Counted from the first letter of the stretch, positions 50,277-60,013 are shown. The stretch: 64,000 bases of DNA from Anaerococcus mediterraneensis (GCF_900128415.1 NZ_LT635772.1:1054001-1118000); one strand, 5' to 3'. Notes: generated from the sequence alone by a model not told the origin. Made by a program: numbers and translations.

Positions 50277-50895
50277 TTATAAAACCATAGAGGGAATAGC
50301 AAAAAGTGAGTTTGAAGAACAAAAATCAATCTTTATAACCACAGCTAAACATGTAGAAAATGAAGAAGAAGCTATAGAATTTATAGATGAGATCAGGCAT
50401 AAATATAAGGATGCAACCCACAATTGTACAGCCTATATAATAAATACTAAGCCTGAGATTAAAAGATATAATGATGATGGTGAACCCCAAGGATCTGCAG
50501 GGCTTCCTATGCTTTCTGTCCTTGAAAAAGAAGGAGTCAAAAATGTTTGTGTGGTTGTAACTAGGTATTTTGGTGGCAAACTTTTGGGTAAGGGTGGACT
50601 TGTCAGGGCCTACACAAAGGGTGTGGCCGATACAATTGGAGTCAATGCACTTTACAAGAGGGATTACTATGTAGTAGAATTAATTTTGTCATATAACCTG
50701 CTTGGACAGATAGAAAATTATTTAAATGAAGAAAAGTACCAGGTTATAAATAAGGACTACACTGACCAAGTAAAATTCGACCTATATGTCAGGTTAGATA
50801 GGTTTGAAAAATTTAATAAAGACCTATTGGATATGACAAGCGCAAATATTATTATAAATAAAAAAGAAAAAGTAATGCTATATGAAAGAAGGTAA
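50254..50895 (+). CDS. YigZ/IMPACT family protein
   Basis: The 213-residue protein has the UPF0029 signature: EFEEQKSIFITTAKHVENEEEA near the start, ATHNCTAYI, then DDGEPQGSAGLPML near residue 71 and VVVTRYFGGKLLGKGGLVRAY near residue 92. The family is thought to bind RNA or affect translation; its exact role is unsettled. It overlaps hflX and is followed by a yebC-type gene after three bases, consistent with a translation-related operon. Confidence 0.93.
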   Translation: MDHISTNDYKTIEGIAKSEFEEQKSIFITTAKHVENEEEAIEFIDEIRHKYKDATHNCTAYIINTKPEIKRYNDDGEPQGSAGLPMLSVLEKEGVKNVCVVVTRYFGGKLLGKGGLVRAYTKGVADTIGVNALYKRDYYVVELILSYNLLGQIENYLNEEKYQVINKDYTDQVKFDLYVRLDRFEKFNKDLLDMTSANIIINKKEKVMLYERR

Positions 50896-50898
50896 AAA

Positions 50899-51630
50899 AT
50901 GTCAGGACATAATAAGTGGAGCAAGATAAAAAACAAAAAAGGAAGTGAAGATGCCAAAAGGGGCAAAATATTCACCAAACACGCTAGGAATATAACTGTA
51001 GCAGCTAGAGAGGGTGGATTAGATCCAGAATACAATGCTAGTTTAAAGACAGCTATAGAAATGGCAAAAGCTGATAATATGCCAAATGATAATATCGATA
51101 GGGCTATCAAAAAAGCAAGCGGAGAAGCTGGTGGAGAAAATTACGAAAGATTAGTCTATGAAGGCTACGGCCCAGGTGGAGTGGCTTTTATAGTAGATTG
51201 CTTGACAGACAATAAAAATAGGACAGCACCAGACGTACGCCATATATTTGATAAATTCGGTGGTAACCTAGGTACAGACGGATCGGTTATGTTTTTGTTT
51301 GAAAGAAAGGGCGAGATAGTCCTAAACGGTGAAGGCAAAGACTTTGATGACTTCATGATGGATAGTCTAGAAGCAGGTGCAAGCGATGTAGAAGATTTAG
51401 GCGAAGGATACTTTGAGGCCCTAACTGAGGTCTCTGATTTTAACCAAGCTTTAGAAAATCTTAAAGATATGGGATACAAGGTAGAAAGAGCAAATATTTC
51501 ATATATAGCCAATAATATAGAAGTAAGCCCAGACCACCACGAAAAACTTTATAAACTTATCGACGCCCTAGAGGATAATGATGATATACAGGAAGTATAT
51601 CACAACTGGGATATGCCAAACGAGCAATAA
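50899..51630 (+). CDS. YebC/PmpR family protein
   Basis: The 243-residue protein starts MSGHNKWSKIKNKKGSEDAKRGK, diagnostic of the YebC/TACO1 family, with GPGGVAFIVDCLTDNKNRT near residue 91. Members were annotated as transcriptional regulators and are now also linked to relief of ribosome stalling at proline runs. Placement beside HflX and the YigZ-type gene supports a translation role. AAGG precedes the ATG; the lgt start is one base after its stop. Confidence 0.95.
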   Translation: MSGHNKWSKIKNKKGSEDAKRGKIFTKHARNITVAAREGGLDPEYNASLKTAIEMAKADNMPNDNIDRAIKKASGEAGGENYERLVYEGYGPGGVAFIVDCLTDNKNRTAPDVRHIFDKFGGNLGTDGSVMFLFERKGEIVLNGEGKDFDDFMMDSLEAGASDVEDLGEGYFEALTEVSDFNQALENLKDMGYKVERANISYIANNIEVSPDHHEKLYKLIDALEDNDDIQEVYHNWDMPNEQ

Positions 51631-51631
51631 G

Positions 51632-52435
51632 ATGAGTTTTGATATTGACAGAGTCGCCTTTTCTATTTTTGGTATAGACATATATTGGTATGCAATAATA
51701 ATTATATGCGGGATTTTACTTGCAGCCCAATTTGCAAAAAAAGAATTTACTAGAAGAGGTTTCGACGAAGATTTTATATATGATATACTTTTTGTCTGCT
51801 TGCCTATAGGTATAATCGGTGCAAGATTATACTATGTGGCCTTTGAGTGGGACTATTATGGGGCAAATCCCAGCCAAATTTTAAATTTTAGGGCAGGAGG
51901 ATTAGCTATCCATGGGGGCATACTTTTTGGACTAATAGCCTTACTTATATATGCAAAGAAAAACCTAATCCCTTTTTGGGATCTCACAGATGTTATGGTA
52001 CCATCACTGGCCTTGGCCCAAGCCATCGGTCGTTGGGGCAACTTTGCAAATGCAGAAGCTCATGGAGGACCAACAGATTTGCCATGGGGGATTATAATAG
52101 ATGGGGTCAAAGTCCACCCAACATTTTTATACGAGTCTTTGGGTGATCTTTGTATATTTTTATTTTTATATTTTTATTATAGAAAGAAAAATTCAGCACA
52201 GGGTAAGCAATCAGCAATTTATTTTATTGCCTATGGAGTATTGAGGTTTTTTGTAGAAGGACTTAGGACAGATTCACTTTATATAGGAGGATTAAGGACT
52301 GCTCAGCTTATGTCATTAGTCTTTATAATGTTTGGTCTTGTTTTGTTTATCATATCATCAAAAAGAAATATACCTCCATACAAATACAAGAGTAGAAAAG
52401 TAAAAAAAGAAGATAAAATTATAAAATTTAAATAA
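51632..52435 (+). CDS. lgt: Prolipoprotein diacylglyceryl transferase
   Basis: The 267-residue multi-pass membrane enzyme transfers diacylglycerol to the lipobox cysteine of prolipoproteins. The Lgt signature AIGRWGNFANAEAHGG lies near residue 130, and the upstream GARLYYVAFEWDYY and GGLAIHGGI segments match the family. The ATG at 51632 is preferred to an earlier ATG inside the yebC-type gene because the family begins at this point. The ribosome binding site is weak, so coupling to the upstream gene is likely. It would process the lipoprotein at 5410. Confidence 0.95.
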   Translation: MSFDIDRVAFSIFGIDIYWYAIIIICGILLAAQFAKKEFTRRGFDEDFIYDILFVCLPIGIIGARLYYVAFEWDYYGANPSQILNFRAGGLAIHGGILFGLIALLIYAKKNLIPFWDLTDVMVPSLALAQAIGRWGNFANAEAHGGPTDLPWGIIIDGVKVHPTFLYESLGDLCIFLFLYFYYRKKNSAQGKQSAIYFIAYGVLRFFVEGLRTDSLYIGGLRTAQLMSLVFIMFGLVLFIISSKRNIPPYKYKSRKVKKEDKIIKFK

Positions 52436-52443
52436 TTCAACCG

Positions 52444-52469
52444 AAAGACTGGCTAAAGCCGGTCTTTTT
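52444..52469 (+). terminator. Terminator after lgt
   Basis: AAAGACTGGCT (52444-52454) pairs with AGCCGGTCTTT (52457-52467), with one wobble, followed by T residues. It separates the hflX-lgt group from the division cluster. Confidence 0.88.
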
Positions 52470-52509
52470 GTTTGCTTTTTTTTATATAATAGGATAAAAT
52501 ATTTATTAA

Positions 52510-52533
52510 GTGGAAGATTGTGGTAAAAGGTGG
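52510..52533 (+). promoter_or_regulatory. MraZ operator: three GTGG repeats at 10-bp intervals
   Basis: GTGG occurs at 52510, 52520 and 52530, each separated by six bases, directly upstream of mraZ and downstream of a TATAAT at 52485-52490. Such equally spaced direct repeats are the known MraZ binding pattern, so the cluster is probably autoregulated. Confidence 0.8.
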
Positions 52534-52538
52534 TAAGG

Positions 52539-52952
52539 ATGTTTCTAGGCGAATATTTTCATAAAATAGATTCAAAAAACAGAATAATGATGCCTAGTGA
52601 TTTTAGGAAATCTCTCGATGGAGAGTTTTATCTAACAAAGGGACCAGAGAATTCTCTCTTGCTTTATACACAAGAAGAATTTGAGAAAAGATCTGCAGCC
52701 TTAGACCTTTTAGCTTATGAGAATAAAAAGAATCGTGCTATAAAAAGATTGTTTTTCTCATCCACTGTCAAGATGAGTCTTGATAAGCAAGGCAGAATTT
52801 TGATAAATAAAAGCCTGATGGACTATGCCCAAATAAAAGAAGAGACTGTCATAATAGGCAATAATACTACCATAGAAATTTGGGATAAGGATATTTGGGA
52901 CGAATATATAAACGAAGTAGAGGTGAATTTATCCGATTTGATGGATGATTGA
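52539..52952 (+). CDS. mraZ: Transcriptional regulator MraZ
   Basis: The 137-residue protein begins MFLGEYFHKIDSKNRIMMPS and has two AbrB-like swapped-hairpin repeats, the second around MSLDKQGRILINKSL near residue 79. MraZ forms a ring oligomer and controls the division/cell-wall operon through direct repeats upstream of itself, which are present here. The ATG at 52539 is chosen because family members start at this point; a GTG nine bases upstream lies within the operator. Confidence 0.94.
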   Translation: MFLGEYFHKIDSKNRIMMPSDFRKSLDGEFYLTKGPENSLLLYTQEEFEKRSAALDLLAYENKKNRAIKRLFFSSTVKMSLDKQGRILINKSLMDYAQIKEETVIIGNNTTIEIWDKDIWDEYINEVEVNLSDLMDD

Positions 52953-52953
52953 T

Positions 52954-53874
52954 ATGAATTTTGAACATATACCAGTTCTTTATAAAGAATGTATAGAAAA
53001 ATTAGATATAAAGCCTGACGGAGTTTATGTGGACCTAACCCTAGGCAAGGGAGGTCATTCTAAATTGATATTGGAAAAGTTGTCTGAAAAGGGCATTCTA
53101 ATAGGCATAGACCAGGATAAAACAGCTATCGAAGCAGCTAAAGAAAACCTCAAGGACTATAAAAATATCTTGTATTTTAATACCAATTATGAGAATATAG
53201 ACCAGGTTTTATCTGAGGCTGGTTTTGATAAAATTGATGGTGCATTGATGGATATTGGAGTTAGTTCATATCAAATTGATAATCCAGAAAGGGGATTTTC
53301 CTATATGAAAGATGGCCCCTTGGATATGAGAATGGACACTTCAAATGAGTTAACAGCAGAAAAAATTGTCAATGAATACTCTCAGGATGAGCTTAGCAGA
53401 ATATTTTTTGACTATGGCGAGGAAAGATTTTCTAAAGCTATAGCCAGAAATATCGTAAAAGAACGCGAAAATGAAAGAATTAATACCACTTTCAAACTCC
53501 GAAATATTATATTGAAATCAGCGAAATTTACAGAAGCCCATCCTGAAAAAAGAGTATTTCAAGCACTAAGAATCGAAGTAAATAGGGAGCTTGAGGTACT
53601 TGAAAAAACCATCGAAACTGTAATAGATTATTTAAAAACAGATGGGAGGCTAGCAATAATTAGCTTCCACTCTTTAGAAGATAGGATAGTTAAAAATAAG
53701 TTTAGGGACCTAGCTAGGGATTGTATTTGTCCACCTGATCTGCCAGTATGTGTTTGCAACCACAAAGCCAAGATCAAAATCATAACTAGAAAACCAATCA
53801 CGGCTAGCAAAGAAGAACTTAGTGACAATTCAAGAAGTAAGCCAGCAAAACTGAGAGTTTGCCAAAGGACATGA
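52954..53874 (+). CDS. rsmH: 16S rRNA (cytosine-1402-N4)-methyltransferase
   Basis: RsmH (MraW) of 306 residues. HIPVLYKECIEKL at the start, SAM motif VDLTLGKGGHSKLIL near residue 27, GALMDIGVSSYQID near 95, FSYMKDGPLDMRMD near 112, and the C-terminal SFHSLEDRIVKNKF are all diagnostic. An ATG at 52945, overlapping mraZ, is an alternative start adding three residues. Its place right after mraZ is standard for the division cluster. Confidence 0.95.
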   Translation: MNFEHIPVLYKECIEKLDIKPDGVYVDLTLGKGGHSKLILEKLSEKGILIGIDQDKTAIEAAKENLKDYKNILYFNTNYENIDQVLSEAGFDKIDGALMDIGVSSYQIDNPERGFSYMKDGPLDMRMDTSNELTAEKIVNEYSQDELSRIFFDYGEERFSKAIARNIVKERENERINTTFKLRNIILKSAKFTEAHPEKRVFQALRIEVNRELEVLEKTIETVIDYLKTDGRLAIISFHSLEDRIVKNKFRDLARDCICPPDLPVCVCNHKAKIKIITRKPITASKEELSDNSRSKPAKLRVCQRT

Positions 53875-53875
53875 C

Positions 53876-54253
53876 ATGGCTGAGAGAATAGAAAAAAAGT
53901 ATATGAAAAATAATAATAAAAATAGGGTTAGACTAAAAGTCAAGGAGAGACCTAGGCCTGACAGGCAAAGCCAAATAAATAGGCTCAAAAAAATAGATAT
54001 GAGAATGAAAACAACAGTTTCATTTCTTGTCTTTGCTTGTATAGCTCTTATGGTAGGTCTTTTGATTAAAAAAAGAGCCGACTTGTCAAACTATAGTTTT
54101 GAGTATAATAGATTAGAAGCTGAGATAGTAAGCTATGAACTCCAAAGAGATAGGCTGAGAAAAAAACTTGATGATGCTGTTGATTTAAACAGGATTCAAA
54201 GGTATGCTATCGAAGACTTAAATATGGTTTATGAAAGTGCGGACACAAATTAA
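53876..54253 (+). CDS. ftsL: FtsL-like septum formation protein
   Basis: The 125-residue bitopic protein has a basic cytoplasmic N-terminus (~45 residues), one transmembrane helix (about 47-66) and a short extracellular coiled coil (YNRLEAEIVSYELQRDRLRKKL). Sequence identity cannot settle FtsL versus DivIC type, but its position between rsmH and mraY is that of ftsL. It should join DivIB/FtsQ, encoded downstream, in the divisome. One base separates it from rsmH. Confidence 0.8.
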   Translation: MAERIEKKYMKNNNKNRVRLKVKERPRPDRQSQINRLKKIDMRMKTTVSFLVFACIALMVGLLIKKRADLSNYSFEYNRLEAEIVSYELQRDRLRKKLDDAVDLNRIQRYAIEDLNMVYESADTN

Positions 54254-54254
54254 T

Positions 54255-55205
54255 ATGGAAAATATATACGGAATAATTTTATTGTCAATATTTTTAAGCC
54301 TGGGTCTGGGGTTATTTATAGTACCCATGCTTAAAAGAAAAAAAATCGGACAAAATATAAGGGCTGTTGGTCCACAATCTCATTTGGCCAAGGCTGGAAC
54401 TCCTACGATGGGTGGGATAATTTTTATAATATCAAGCCTTATTTTATCTCTTATATTTTTGCCAAAAAATCTTGATACTTTTATACTTTTGTTATCAATG
54501 ATAGGTTTTGGAGCTATTGGATTTATAGATGATTTCAAAAAGCTTGTACTAAAACAGTCAGAAGGGCTAAAACCAAAGGAGAAATTGGTACTACAATTCC
54601 TTCTTGCGTCCGCAATTACAATAATATCTTATATGAACAATAAAGAAAGCATAACAAGTTTTCTGATACCTTTTACAAATTTCAGACTCCCAGTATCTAT
54701 ATTAGGGATCCCAATAATGATTTTTATAATTGTAGGTTCTACAAATGCTACAAACCTAACTGATGGATTAGATGGATTATTGGCTACAGTTTCTTTGCCA
54801 GTTTTTATCAGCCTAGGAATAATAGCAAATACTTTAGAAAACAAGTTGTTTGCCTTTATTATGCTTGGCAGCTTGCTTGGATTTTTGTTTTTTAACTCAA
54901 ATCCAGCCAGTGTTTTTATGGGAGATACAGGGTCTATGGCCATAGGTGGGGCGGTGGTAGCCCTAGCTATAAACCTACAAATCCCAATATATTTAGTAAT
55001 TTTCGGTGGAATCTATGTCATGGAAACTCTGTCTGTAATAATTCAAGTCCTATCATATAGGCACAGGAATAAGAAAAGAGTATTTCTTATGACACCTATC
55101 CATCATCATTTTGAATTAAAAGGTTACAAGGAACAAAAAATAGTAGTCGCCTTTGCAGTAGTTTCTACTATTTTATCTATTATAAGTTTGGTGGCAATTT
55201 TATGA
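54255..55205 (+). CDS. mraY: Phospho-N-acetylmuramoyl-pentapeptide transferase
   Basis: The 316-residue polytopic enzyme makes lipid I. Key segments are SHLAKAGTPTMGG near residue 39, GFIDDFKK near 92, NATNLTDGLDGLLA near 165, MGDTGSMAIGG near 222, and TPIHHHFELKGYKE near 284. An ATG at 54231 inside ftsL would add eight residues, but no ribosome binding site supports it. The genes for ftsI, murE and murF, which often precede mraY, are not here. It overlaps murD by four bases. Confidence 0.95.
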   Translation: MENIYGIILLSIFLSLGLGLFIVPMLKRKKIGQNIRAVGPQSHLAKAGTPTMGGIIFIISSLILSLIFLPKNLDTFILLLSMIGFGAIGFIDDFKKLVLKQSEGLKPKEKLVLQFLLASAITIISYMNNKESITSFLIPFTNFRLPVSILGIPIMIFIIVGSTNATNLTDGLDGLLATVSLPVFISLGIIANTLENKLFAFIMLGSLLGFLFFNSNPASVFMGDTGSMAIGGAVVALAINLQIPIYLVIFGGIYVMETLSVIIQVLSYRHRNKKRVFLMTPIHHHFELKGYKEQKIVVAFAVVSTILSIISLVAIL

Positions 55206-56521
55206 GTAAAATATTAGTTTATGGACTCGGCCTAACAGGTATATCTTCAGTAAAGACCTTGGATAAAATGTCTTATGAAGTATATAGCTATGACCAAAAT
55301 AAAAATAAAATAAAAGAACTAGAGGGCTATTCTTATAGCCCTATTTCTGATTCTAATTTATTAGATTATGATTTTGAATATGTGATAAAATCACCAGGTA
55401 TAAAGCCTGCTGATGATTTTGTAAAAAAATTATCATCCAAATATGAAATAATTTCAGATATAGAAGCAAGCCAGCGTTTGTTTCCGGATAAGGAAAAAAT
55501 TGCTATAACAGGTACAAATGGTAAAACATCAACCACATCAATGGTTGCCCACATCCTAAATAAATGTGGGGTAGATGCCTATACTGTTGGCAATATTGGA
55601 GAGGGAATATTGTGGCAAATGTATAATAAAGAAGGAGTTTTTGTAGAAGAACTCTCTTCTTTTCAGCTCCACGATACATCTACTTACAAACCACATATTG
55701 GTGCTATATTAAATATAAAAGAAGACCACATAGATTGGCATGAGACTTTTGATGATTATATAAAAAGTAAATTAAAACTAGCTACCAACCAGGATGAAAA
55801 AGACTTTTTAGTTATAAACCATGAAGATGAAATAAGTCAAAAGCATAAAAAGGATTTTAAGGCACAAATATATGAGTTTTCAAGCCTAAATATGGTTGCC
55901 AAGGGCCTATTCCTTGATGGGAATAAGATATGTTTTGTAAATGGTGGATGCCTTATATCTCAAATCCTAGATGTTAGAGACCTATCAGTTATAGGTCGTC
56001 ATAATTACGAAAATGTAATGGCTGCTATTTTGCTTACTTATTTATATGGACTAAATATGGGAGAGATTGTAGAAGCGATCAAGTCCTTTAAATCTATAGC
56101 CCATAGGTTAGAATTTGTCAGAAATATCGATGGTGTTGATTTTTATAATGACTCCAAGGGTACAAATGTTGACTCATCTGTAAAAGCTATAGAAAGTTTT
56201 GATAGGCCTATAATTATAATTGCAGGTGGTTATGATAAGCATATAGACTATACAGACTTTGTAAAGGCTTTTAAGAAAAACGGAAAGACTATGGTCCTAA
56301 TGGGAGATACTAAAGAAAAGCTAAAGGCTTTGTGCGAAAAATATGAAATCTCTTATATAATGGCAAATGATATGAGAGATGCAATAAATATAGCCTATAA
56401 AGAAGCAAATAAAAATGATGTTGTACTCTTATCTCCAGCAAGTGCTTCTTGGGATATGTATAAATCCTATGTTGATAGGGGAAATGAGTTTAAAGATATA
56501 GTTAATAAGATTGGAAACTAA
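55202..56521 (+). CDS. murD: UDP-N-acetylmuramoylalanine-D-glutamate ligase
   Basis: The 439-residue Mur ligase adds D-glutamate to UDP-MurNAc-L-Ala. ATP-binding GTNGKTSTTSM is near residue 104, the central domain shows LNIKEDHIDWH, and the C-terminal domain has FYNDSKGTNVDSS near residue 318 and LLSPASASWDMY. The start overlaps mraY (ATGA). It is followed directly by murG, so ftsW, which often lies between them, is absent. Confidence 0.95.
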   Translation: MSKILVYGLGLTGISSVKTLDKMSYEVYSYDQNKNKIKELEGYSYSPISDSNLLDYDFEYVIKSPGIKPADDFVKKLSSKYEIISDIEASQRLFPDKEKIAITGTNGKTSTTSMVAHILNKCGVDAYTVGNIGEGILWQMYNKEGVFVEELSSFQLHDTSTYKPHIGAILNIKEDHIDWHETFDDYIKSKLKLATNQDEKDFLVINHEDEISQKHKKDFKAQIYEFSSLNMVAKGLFLDGNKICFVNGGCLISQILDVRDLSVIGRHNYENVMAAILLTYLYGLNMGEIVEAIKSFKSIAHRLEFVRNIDGVDFYNDSKGTNVDSSVKAIESFDRPIIIIAGGYDKHIDYTDFVKAFKKNGKTMVLMGDTKEKLKALCEKYEISYIMANDMRDAINIAYKEANKNDVVLLSPASASWDMYKSYVDRGNEFKDIVNKIGN

Positions 56522-56522
56522 G

Positions 56523-57617
56523 ATGAAAAGAGTGATAGTAAGCGGAGGCGGGACAGGCGGTCATATTTATCCAGCCATAGCCATAGCAGATAAAATAAGA
56601 GAAGAAAATCCAGGTGTTGAAATTTTATATGTTGGTATAAAGAGTGGCCCTGAAGAGAGGATTGCAGAGAAAAACTCTTATAAATTTATAGCCATAGAAG
56701 CTATGGGGATTCCTAGAAAAATAAATAAGAGATTGTTCAAATCTTTAAGTGCAAATATGCACGGATTCAAACAAGCAAAAAAAATTATAAAAGAATTCAA
56801 GCCAGATTTGGTAGTAGGGACAGGTGGATATGTTTGTGCTCCAATTTTATATCAGGCAGCCAAGGCAAAGGTCCCATCTATAGTCCATGAATCAAACTCC
56901 TATCCAGGCATGGCAAGTAAGTTTTTATCCAAAAAGGTAGATAAGGTTTTAATTTCATATGGAGAGGCAAAAAAACATTTTAAAAAACAAGATAATATAG
57001 TCCTTGTCGGAAATCCTGTCAGAAATAATTTCGACCTATCATATGACCAAGATGACCTGGACCAAATGGGGATTGATAATGACCTACCAATAGTTTTCTC
57101 TTTTGGAGGATCAAACGGATCCTATGCTTTAAACCAAGCTGTGCTTGAAATGCAAGACTTGATAGATGGGAAATTTTATCTCCTCCACCAAACTGGTGTT
57201 AGGTTTTATGATGATTTTGTATCAAAGCTTCATAATAACAAAAATATAAAAGCCTTTAAATATATAGATAATATTGATTTGTTTTATGGCCTTTCAGACC
57301 TTGTCATAGCATCTAGTGGAGCTATGAGTCTAGCAGAAATTTCAGCAGTCAAAAGACCATCTATACTCATACCTAAGGCCTATACAACAGAAAATCATCA
57401 GCAATACAACGCACAAACCTATGTGGATAATGGTGCAAGTTTGATGATACTAGAAAAAGACCTGAACGGAGTGGTACTTAAAGATAAAATAATGAGTATA
57501 ATATCTGATAAGGAAAAAATGAAAATGATGGGGGAAAATGCTGGCAAGCTTGCTGATGAGTCTGCGACAGATAAAATTTATAAAGAGATTGTTAGCTTAG
57601 TAGAAAATGACAAATAG
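56523..57617 (+). CDS. murG: UDP-GlcNAc:lipid I N-acetylglucosaminyltransferase
   Basis: The 364-residue GT-B enzyme converts lipid I to lipid II on the inner face of the membrane. The N-terminal VSGGGTGGHIYPA is the MurG signature; VGTGGYVCAP lies near residue 97, HESNSYPG near 123, and FSFGGSNGS with ENHQQYNA are in the C-terminal domain. The ATG one base after the murD stop is used rather than an upstream TTG. It overlaps ftsQ by 11 bases. Confidence 0.95.
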   Translation: MKRVIVSGGGTGGHIYPAIAIADKIREENPGVEILYVGIKSGPEERIAEKNSYKFIAIEAMGIPRKINKRLFKSLSANMHGFKQAKKIIKEFKPDLVVGTGGYVCAPILYQAAKAKVPSIVHESNSYPGMASKFLSKKVDKVLISYGEAKKHFKKQDNIVLVGNPVRNNFDLSYDQDDLDQMGIDNDLPIVFSFGGSNGSYALNQAVLEMQDLIDGKFYLLHQTGVRFYDDFVSKLHNNKNIKAFKYIDNIDLFYGLSDLVIASSGAMSLAEISAVKRPSILIPKAYTTENHQQYNAQTYVDNGASLMILEKDLNGVVLKDKIMSIISDKEKMKMMGENAGKLADESATDKIYKEIVSLVENDK

Positions 57618-58422
57618 TAATGATGACAGAATTATAAAAAAAGGATCTAGGTTTTTTAGTAAAAAATACATAGCTAAAAAGAAAAGTAAGGAAGAGTCCA
57701 AGACCAGGTCTATTATATTTAGGGTCTTACTTGTTATAGCCTTTCTAGCAGGTATTTTTTACAATCTTTATTCTCATCCATATATGAAAATACAGGATAT
57801 ATATATTAGTGGCAATACTATAACTGATGATACTGAGATAATAAAAAAATTGAGATCACCAATTGGAAAAAATATTTTGCTTTATAAACCGACTAATTAT
57901 GAAAAAGATTTGACTAGTATTTCATATATCAAAAAAGCAAAAATTAGAAAGGTATTTCCAAAAATACTATCTGTGAAAGTTTATGAAGAGTATCCAATGT
58001 TTGTAAAGAACTCTAACATTTATATAACAAATACAGGCAAGATAACAAAGGATGTAGATCCTAAAATTAAAGATAGGCTAATAGATATAAAAATACTAAA
58101 TAGTCAAAAAAATCAAGGAGAGGACCTTACTTCATCCAAGGCCTTGATGGATTTTATAAACAAAATAAGCCAATCATCATTTATAGCTGACATTAGCCAA
58201 TTAAATTTGGAAAATAAGCTTGATATTGGTATAATAGTACAAGATATTGAGGTTAAGTTTGGCGATTTAAATAATATAGATAAGAAAATTAAATTGCTTG
58301 AAACGATAATACTAGACATAAATAAAAAAGGACTAGAAGTAGAGAGTATCAACTTAAATAATGGTGAGAACCCTCTTGTAGTTGTAGATGAAGAGTCTTT
58401 TAGTGAAAATCTTAATAAGTAA
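57607..58422 (+). CDS. ftsQ: Cell division protein FtsQ/DivIB
   Basis: The 271-residue bitopic protein has a basic cytoplasmic N-terminus, one transmembrane helix (about 37-55), and a POTRA domain beginning MKIQDIYISGNTITDDTEI near residue 60, followed by the FtsQ/DivIB beta domain. DivIB links early and late division proteins. Its place between murG and ftsZ is typical; ftsA is not present between ftsQ and ftsZ. Confidence 0.88.
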   Translation: MTNSNDDRIIKKGSRFFSKKYIAKKKSKEESKTRSIIFRVLLVIAFLAGIFYNLYSHPYMKIQDIYISGNTITDDTEIIKKLRSPIGKNILLYKPTNYEKDLTSISYIKKAKIRKVFPKILSVKVYEEYPMFVKNSNIYITNTGKITKDVDPKIKDRLIDIKILNSQKNQGEDLTSSKALMDFINKISQSSFIADISQLNLENKLDIGIIVQDIEVKFGDLNNIDKKIKLLETIILDINKKGLEVESINLNNGENPLVVVDEESFSENLNK

Positions 58423-58440
58423 AGGATAATGGGGGATTTT

Positions 58441-59544
58441 ATGGCAAATATTAATATGGATATGGACAATAGCTCTTTAGCAAAGATCAAAGTTATTGGT
58501 GTTGGTGGCGGTGGAAACAACGCTATCAGCAGGATGAGAGACAACGGTCTATCTGGTGTTGAGTTTTTGGCACTAAATACAGACCTTCAAACTCTCCAAG
58601 AATCAAATGCAGATATTAGACTTCAAATTGGTGAAAAACTAACCAGAGGTCTAGGAGCAGGAGCAAATCCATCTGTTGGTGAAAAAGCAGCAGAAGAATC
58701 AAAAGGTGAAATAGAAGATGCCATCAAAGGTGCTGATATGGTATTCATAACAGCAGGTATGGGTGGTGGAACAGGTACTGGTGCTGCTCCAATAGTAGCA
58801 AAAGTTGCCAAGGAAATGGGCATCCTTACAGTAGGTGTTGTTACAAAGCCATTCACTTTTGAAGGTAGAAAAAGACAAACCCAAGCTGAGGGTGGTATAG
58901 AAAAATTAAAAGATAATGTAGATACACTTATCACAATACCAAATGATAGACTTTTACAAATTGTAGAAAAAAGAACATCTATGGTTGAAGCATTCCAAAT
59001 GGCAGATCAAGTTTTGATGGATGCAGTAAGTGGTATTTCTGAGCTTATAGCAGTACCAAACGTAATCAACCTAGACTTTGCTGACGTCCAATCAATAATG
59101 GCTGACCAAGGTATGGCTCATATGGGTATTGGTAGGGCGAGCGGTGAAAATAGAGCTGTTGATGCTGCTAAGGCTGCAGTTAATTCACCACTTCTTGAGA
59201 CAAGCATCGATGGAGCTAATGCTGTACTGCTTAACGTAACAGCTGCTGAGGTTGGGCTAATGGAGGCTAACGAAGCTGCAGAACTTATCAGAGATAGCAT
59301 TGATTCTGATGCAAACATAATCTTTGGTGTTGGCTCTGACGAATCACTTGGTGATGAAATTAAAATCACTGTTATAGCAACAGGTTTTGACAACCAAGGT
59401 AGAGTAAGAAAAGCAGATAGAGGCCAAGGCAGGGATGAGCTTGTTGCTCCACAGAGAAATAACAATCAAACAAGATCAAATACAACACAAAGAAGATCAT
59501 CAAACCCATTTGATGATATAGATTTGCCAGACTTCCTAAAATAA
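58441..59544 (+). CDS. ftsZ: Cell division GTPase FtsZ
   Basis: The 367-residue tubulin homologue forms the division ring. [13 protein letters not shown] near residue 21 and the tubulin signature [12 protein letters not shown] near residue 103 mark the GTP site; the synergy-loop region follows. A short Asn/Arg/Gln-rich linker leads to the conserved C-terminal peptide [10 protein letters not shown], which binds partners such as SepF or EzrA. ATG at 58441 follows GGGGGA; an ATG at 58429 has poorer spacing. nrdR begins one base after its stop. Confidence 0.96.
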   Translation: MANINMDMDNSSLAKIKVIGVGGGGNNAISRMRDNGLSGVEFLALNTDLQTLQESNADIRLQIGEKLTRGLGAGANPSVGEKAAEESKGEIEDAIKGADMVFITAGMGGGTGTGAAPIVAKVAKEMGILTVGVVTKPFTFEGRKRQTQAEGGIEKLKDNVDTLITIPNDRLLQIVEKRTSMVEAFQMADQVLMDAVSGISELIAVPNVINLDFADVQSIMADQGMAHMGIGRASGENRAVDAAKAAVNSPLLETSIDGANAVLLNVTAAEVGLMEANEAAELIRDSIDSDANIIFGVGSDESLGDEIKITVIATGFDNQGRVRKADRGQGRDELVAPQRNNNQTRSNTTQRRSSNPFDDIDLPDFLK

Positions 59545-59545
59545 T

Positions 59546-60013
59546 ATGAAATGTCCTTATTGTGATTCTCCCAACACCAGGGTTATTGACTCTAGGTCTA
59601 CAGATGATGATAGGGCCATAAGACGCAGAAGACTTTGTGAAGATTGTGATAAGAGATTTTCTACATACGAAAGATACGAAGATTCTACTGTAATGGTTGT
59701 CAAAAAAGATAATACCAGAGAAGCTTTTGATCCAAGGAAGGTCATTTCTGGGATTGTAAAGTCTTGCCAAAAACGACCAGTTTCTATGGACCAGATAGAA
59801 GAAGTTGCTAGAAATATAGAAACAAAAATCAACCATACTGGAAAAAAGGAAGTTACTTCAACTTATATAGGACAGATTGTAATGGATGAATTAAAAGACC
59901 TAGATCCTGTTGCCTATGTTAGATTTGCGTCGGTCTATAGGGAATTTAAAGATGTCGATTCATTTTACAAGGAGATTATAAATTTAAAGGACAATAAAGA
60001 TGCTAACTCTTAG
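59546..60013 (+). CDS. nrdR: Transcriptional repressor NrdR
   Basis: The 155-residue ATP/dATP-sensing repressor of ribonucleotide reductase genes has an N-terminal zinc ribbon (CPYCDSP...RRRRLCEDCDKRF) and an ATP-cone domain (VVKKDNTREAFDPRKV from about residue 52). No nrd genes lie in the window, so its targets are elsewhere. It follows ftsZ by one base without a clear ribosome binding site of its own, implying coupling to division-gene expression. Its stop codon lies inside the operon terminator. Confidence 0.95.
   Translation: MKCPYCDSPNTRVIDSRSTDDDRAIRRRRLCEDCDKRFSTYERYEDSTVMVVKKDNTREAFDPRKVISGIVKSCQKRPVSMDQIEEVARNIETKINHTGKKEVTSTYIGQIVMDELKDLDPVAYVRFASVYREFKDVDSFYKEIINLKDNKDANS

Noticed and set aside
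51578..51631. 18-codon extension of lgt inside the yebC-type gene
   Set aside because: Lgt proteins begin at the MSFDIDRVAFSIF position; the extension has no family support.
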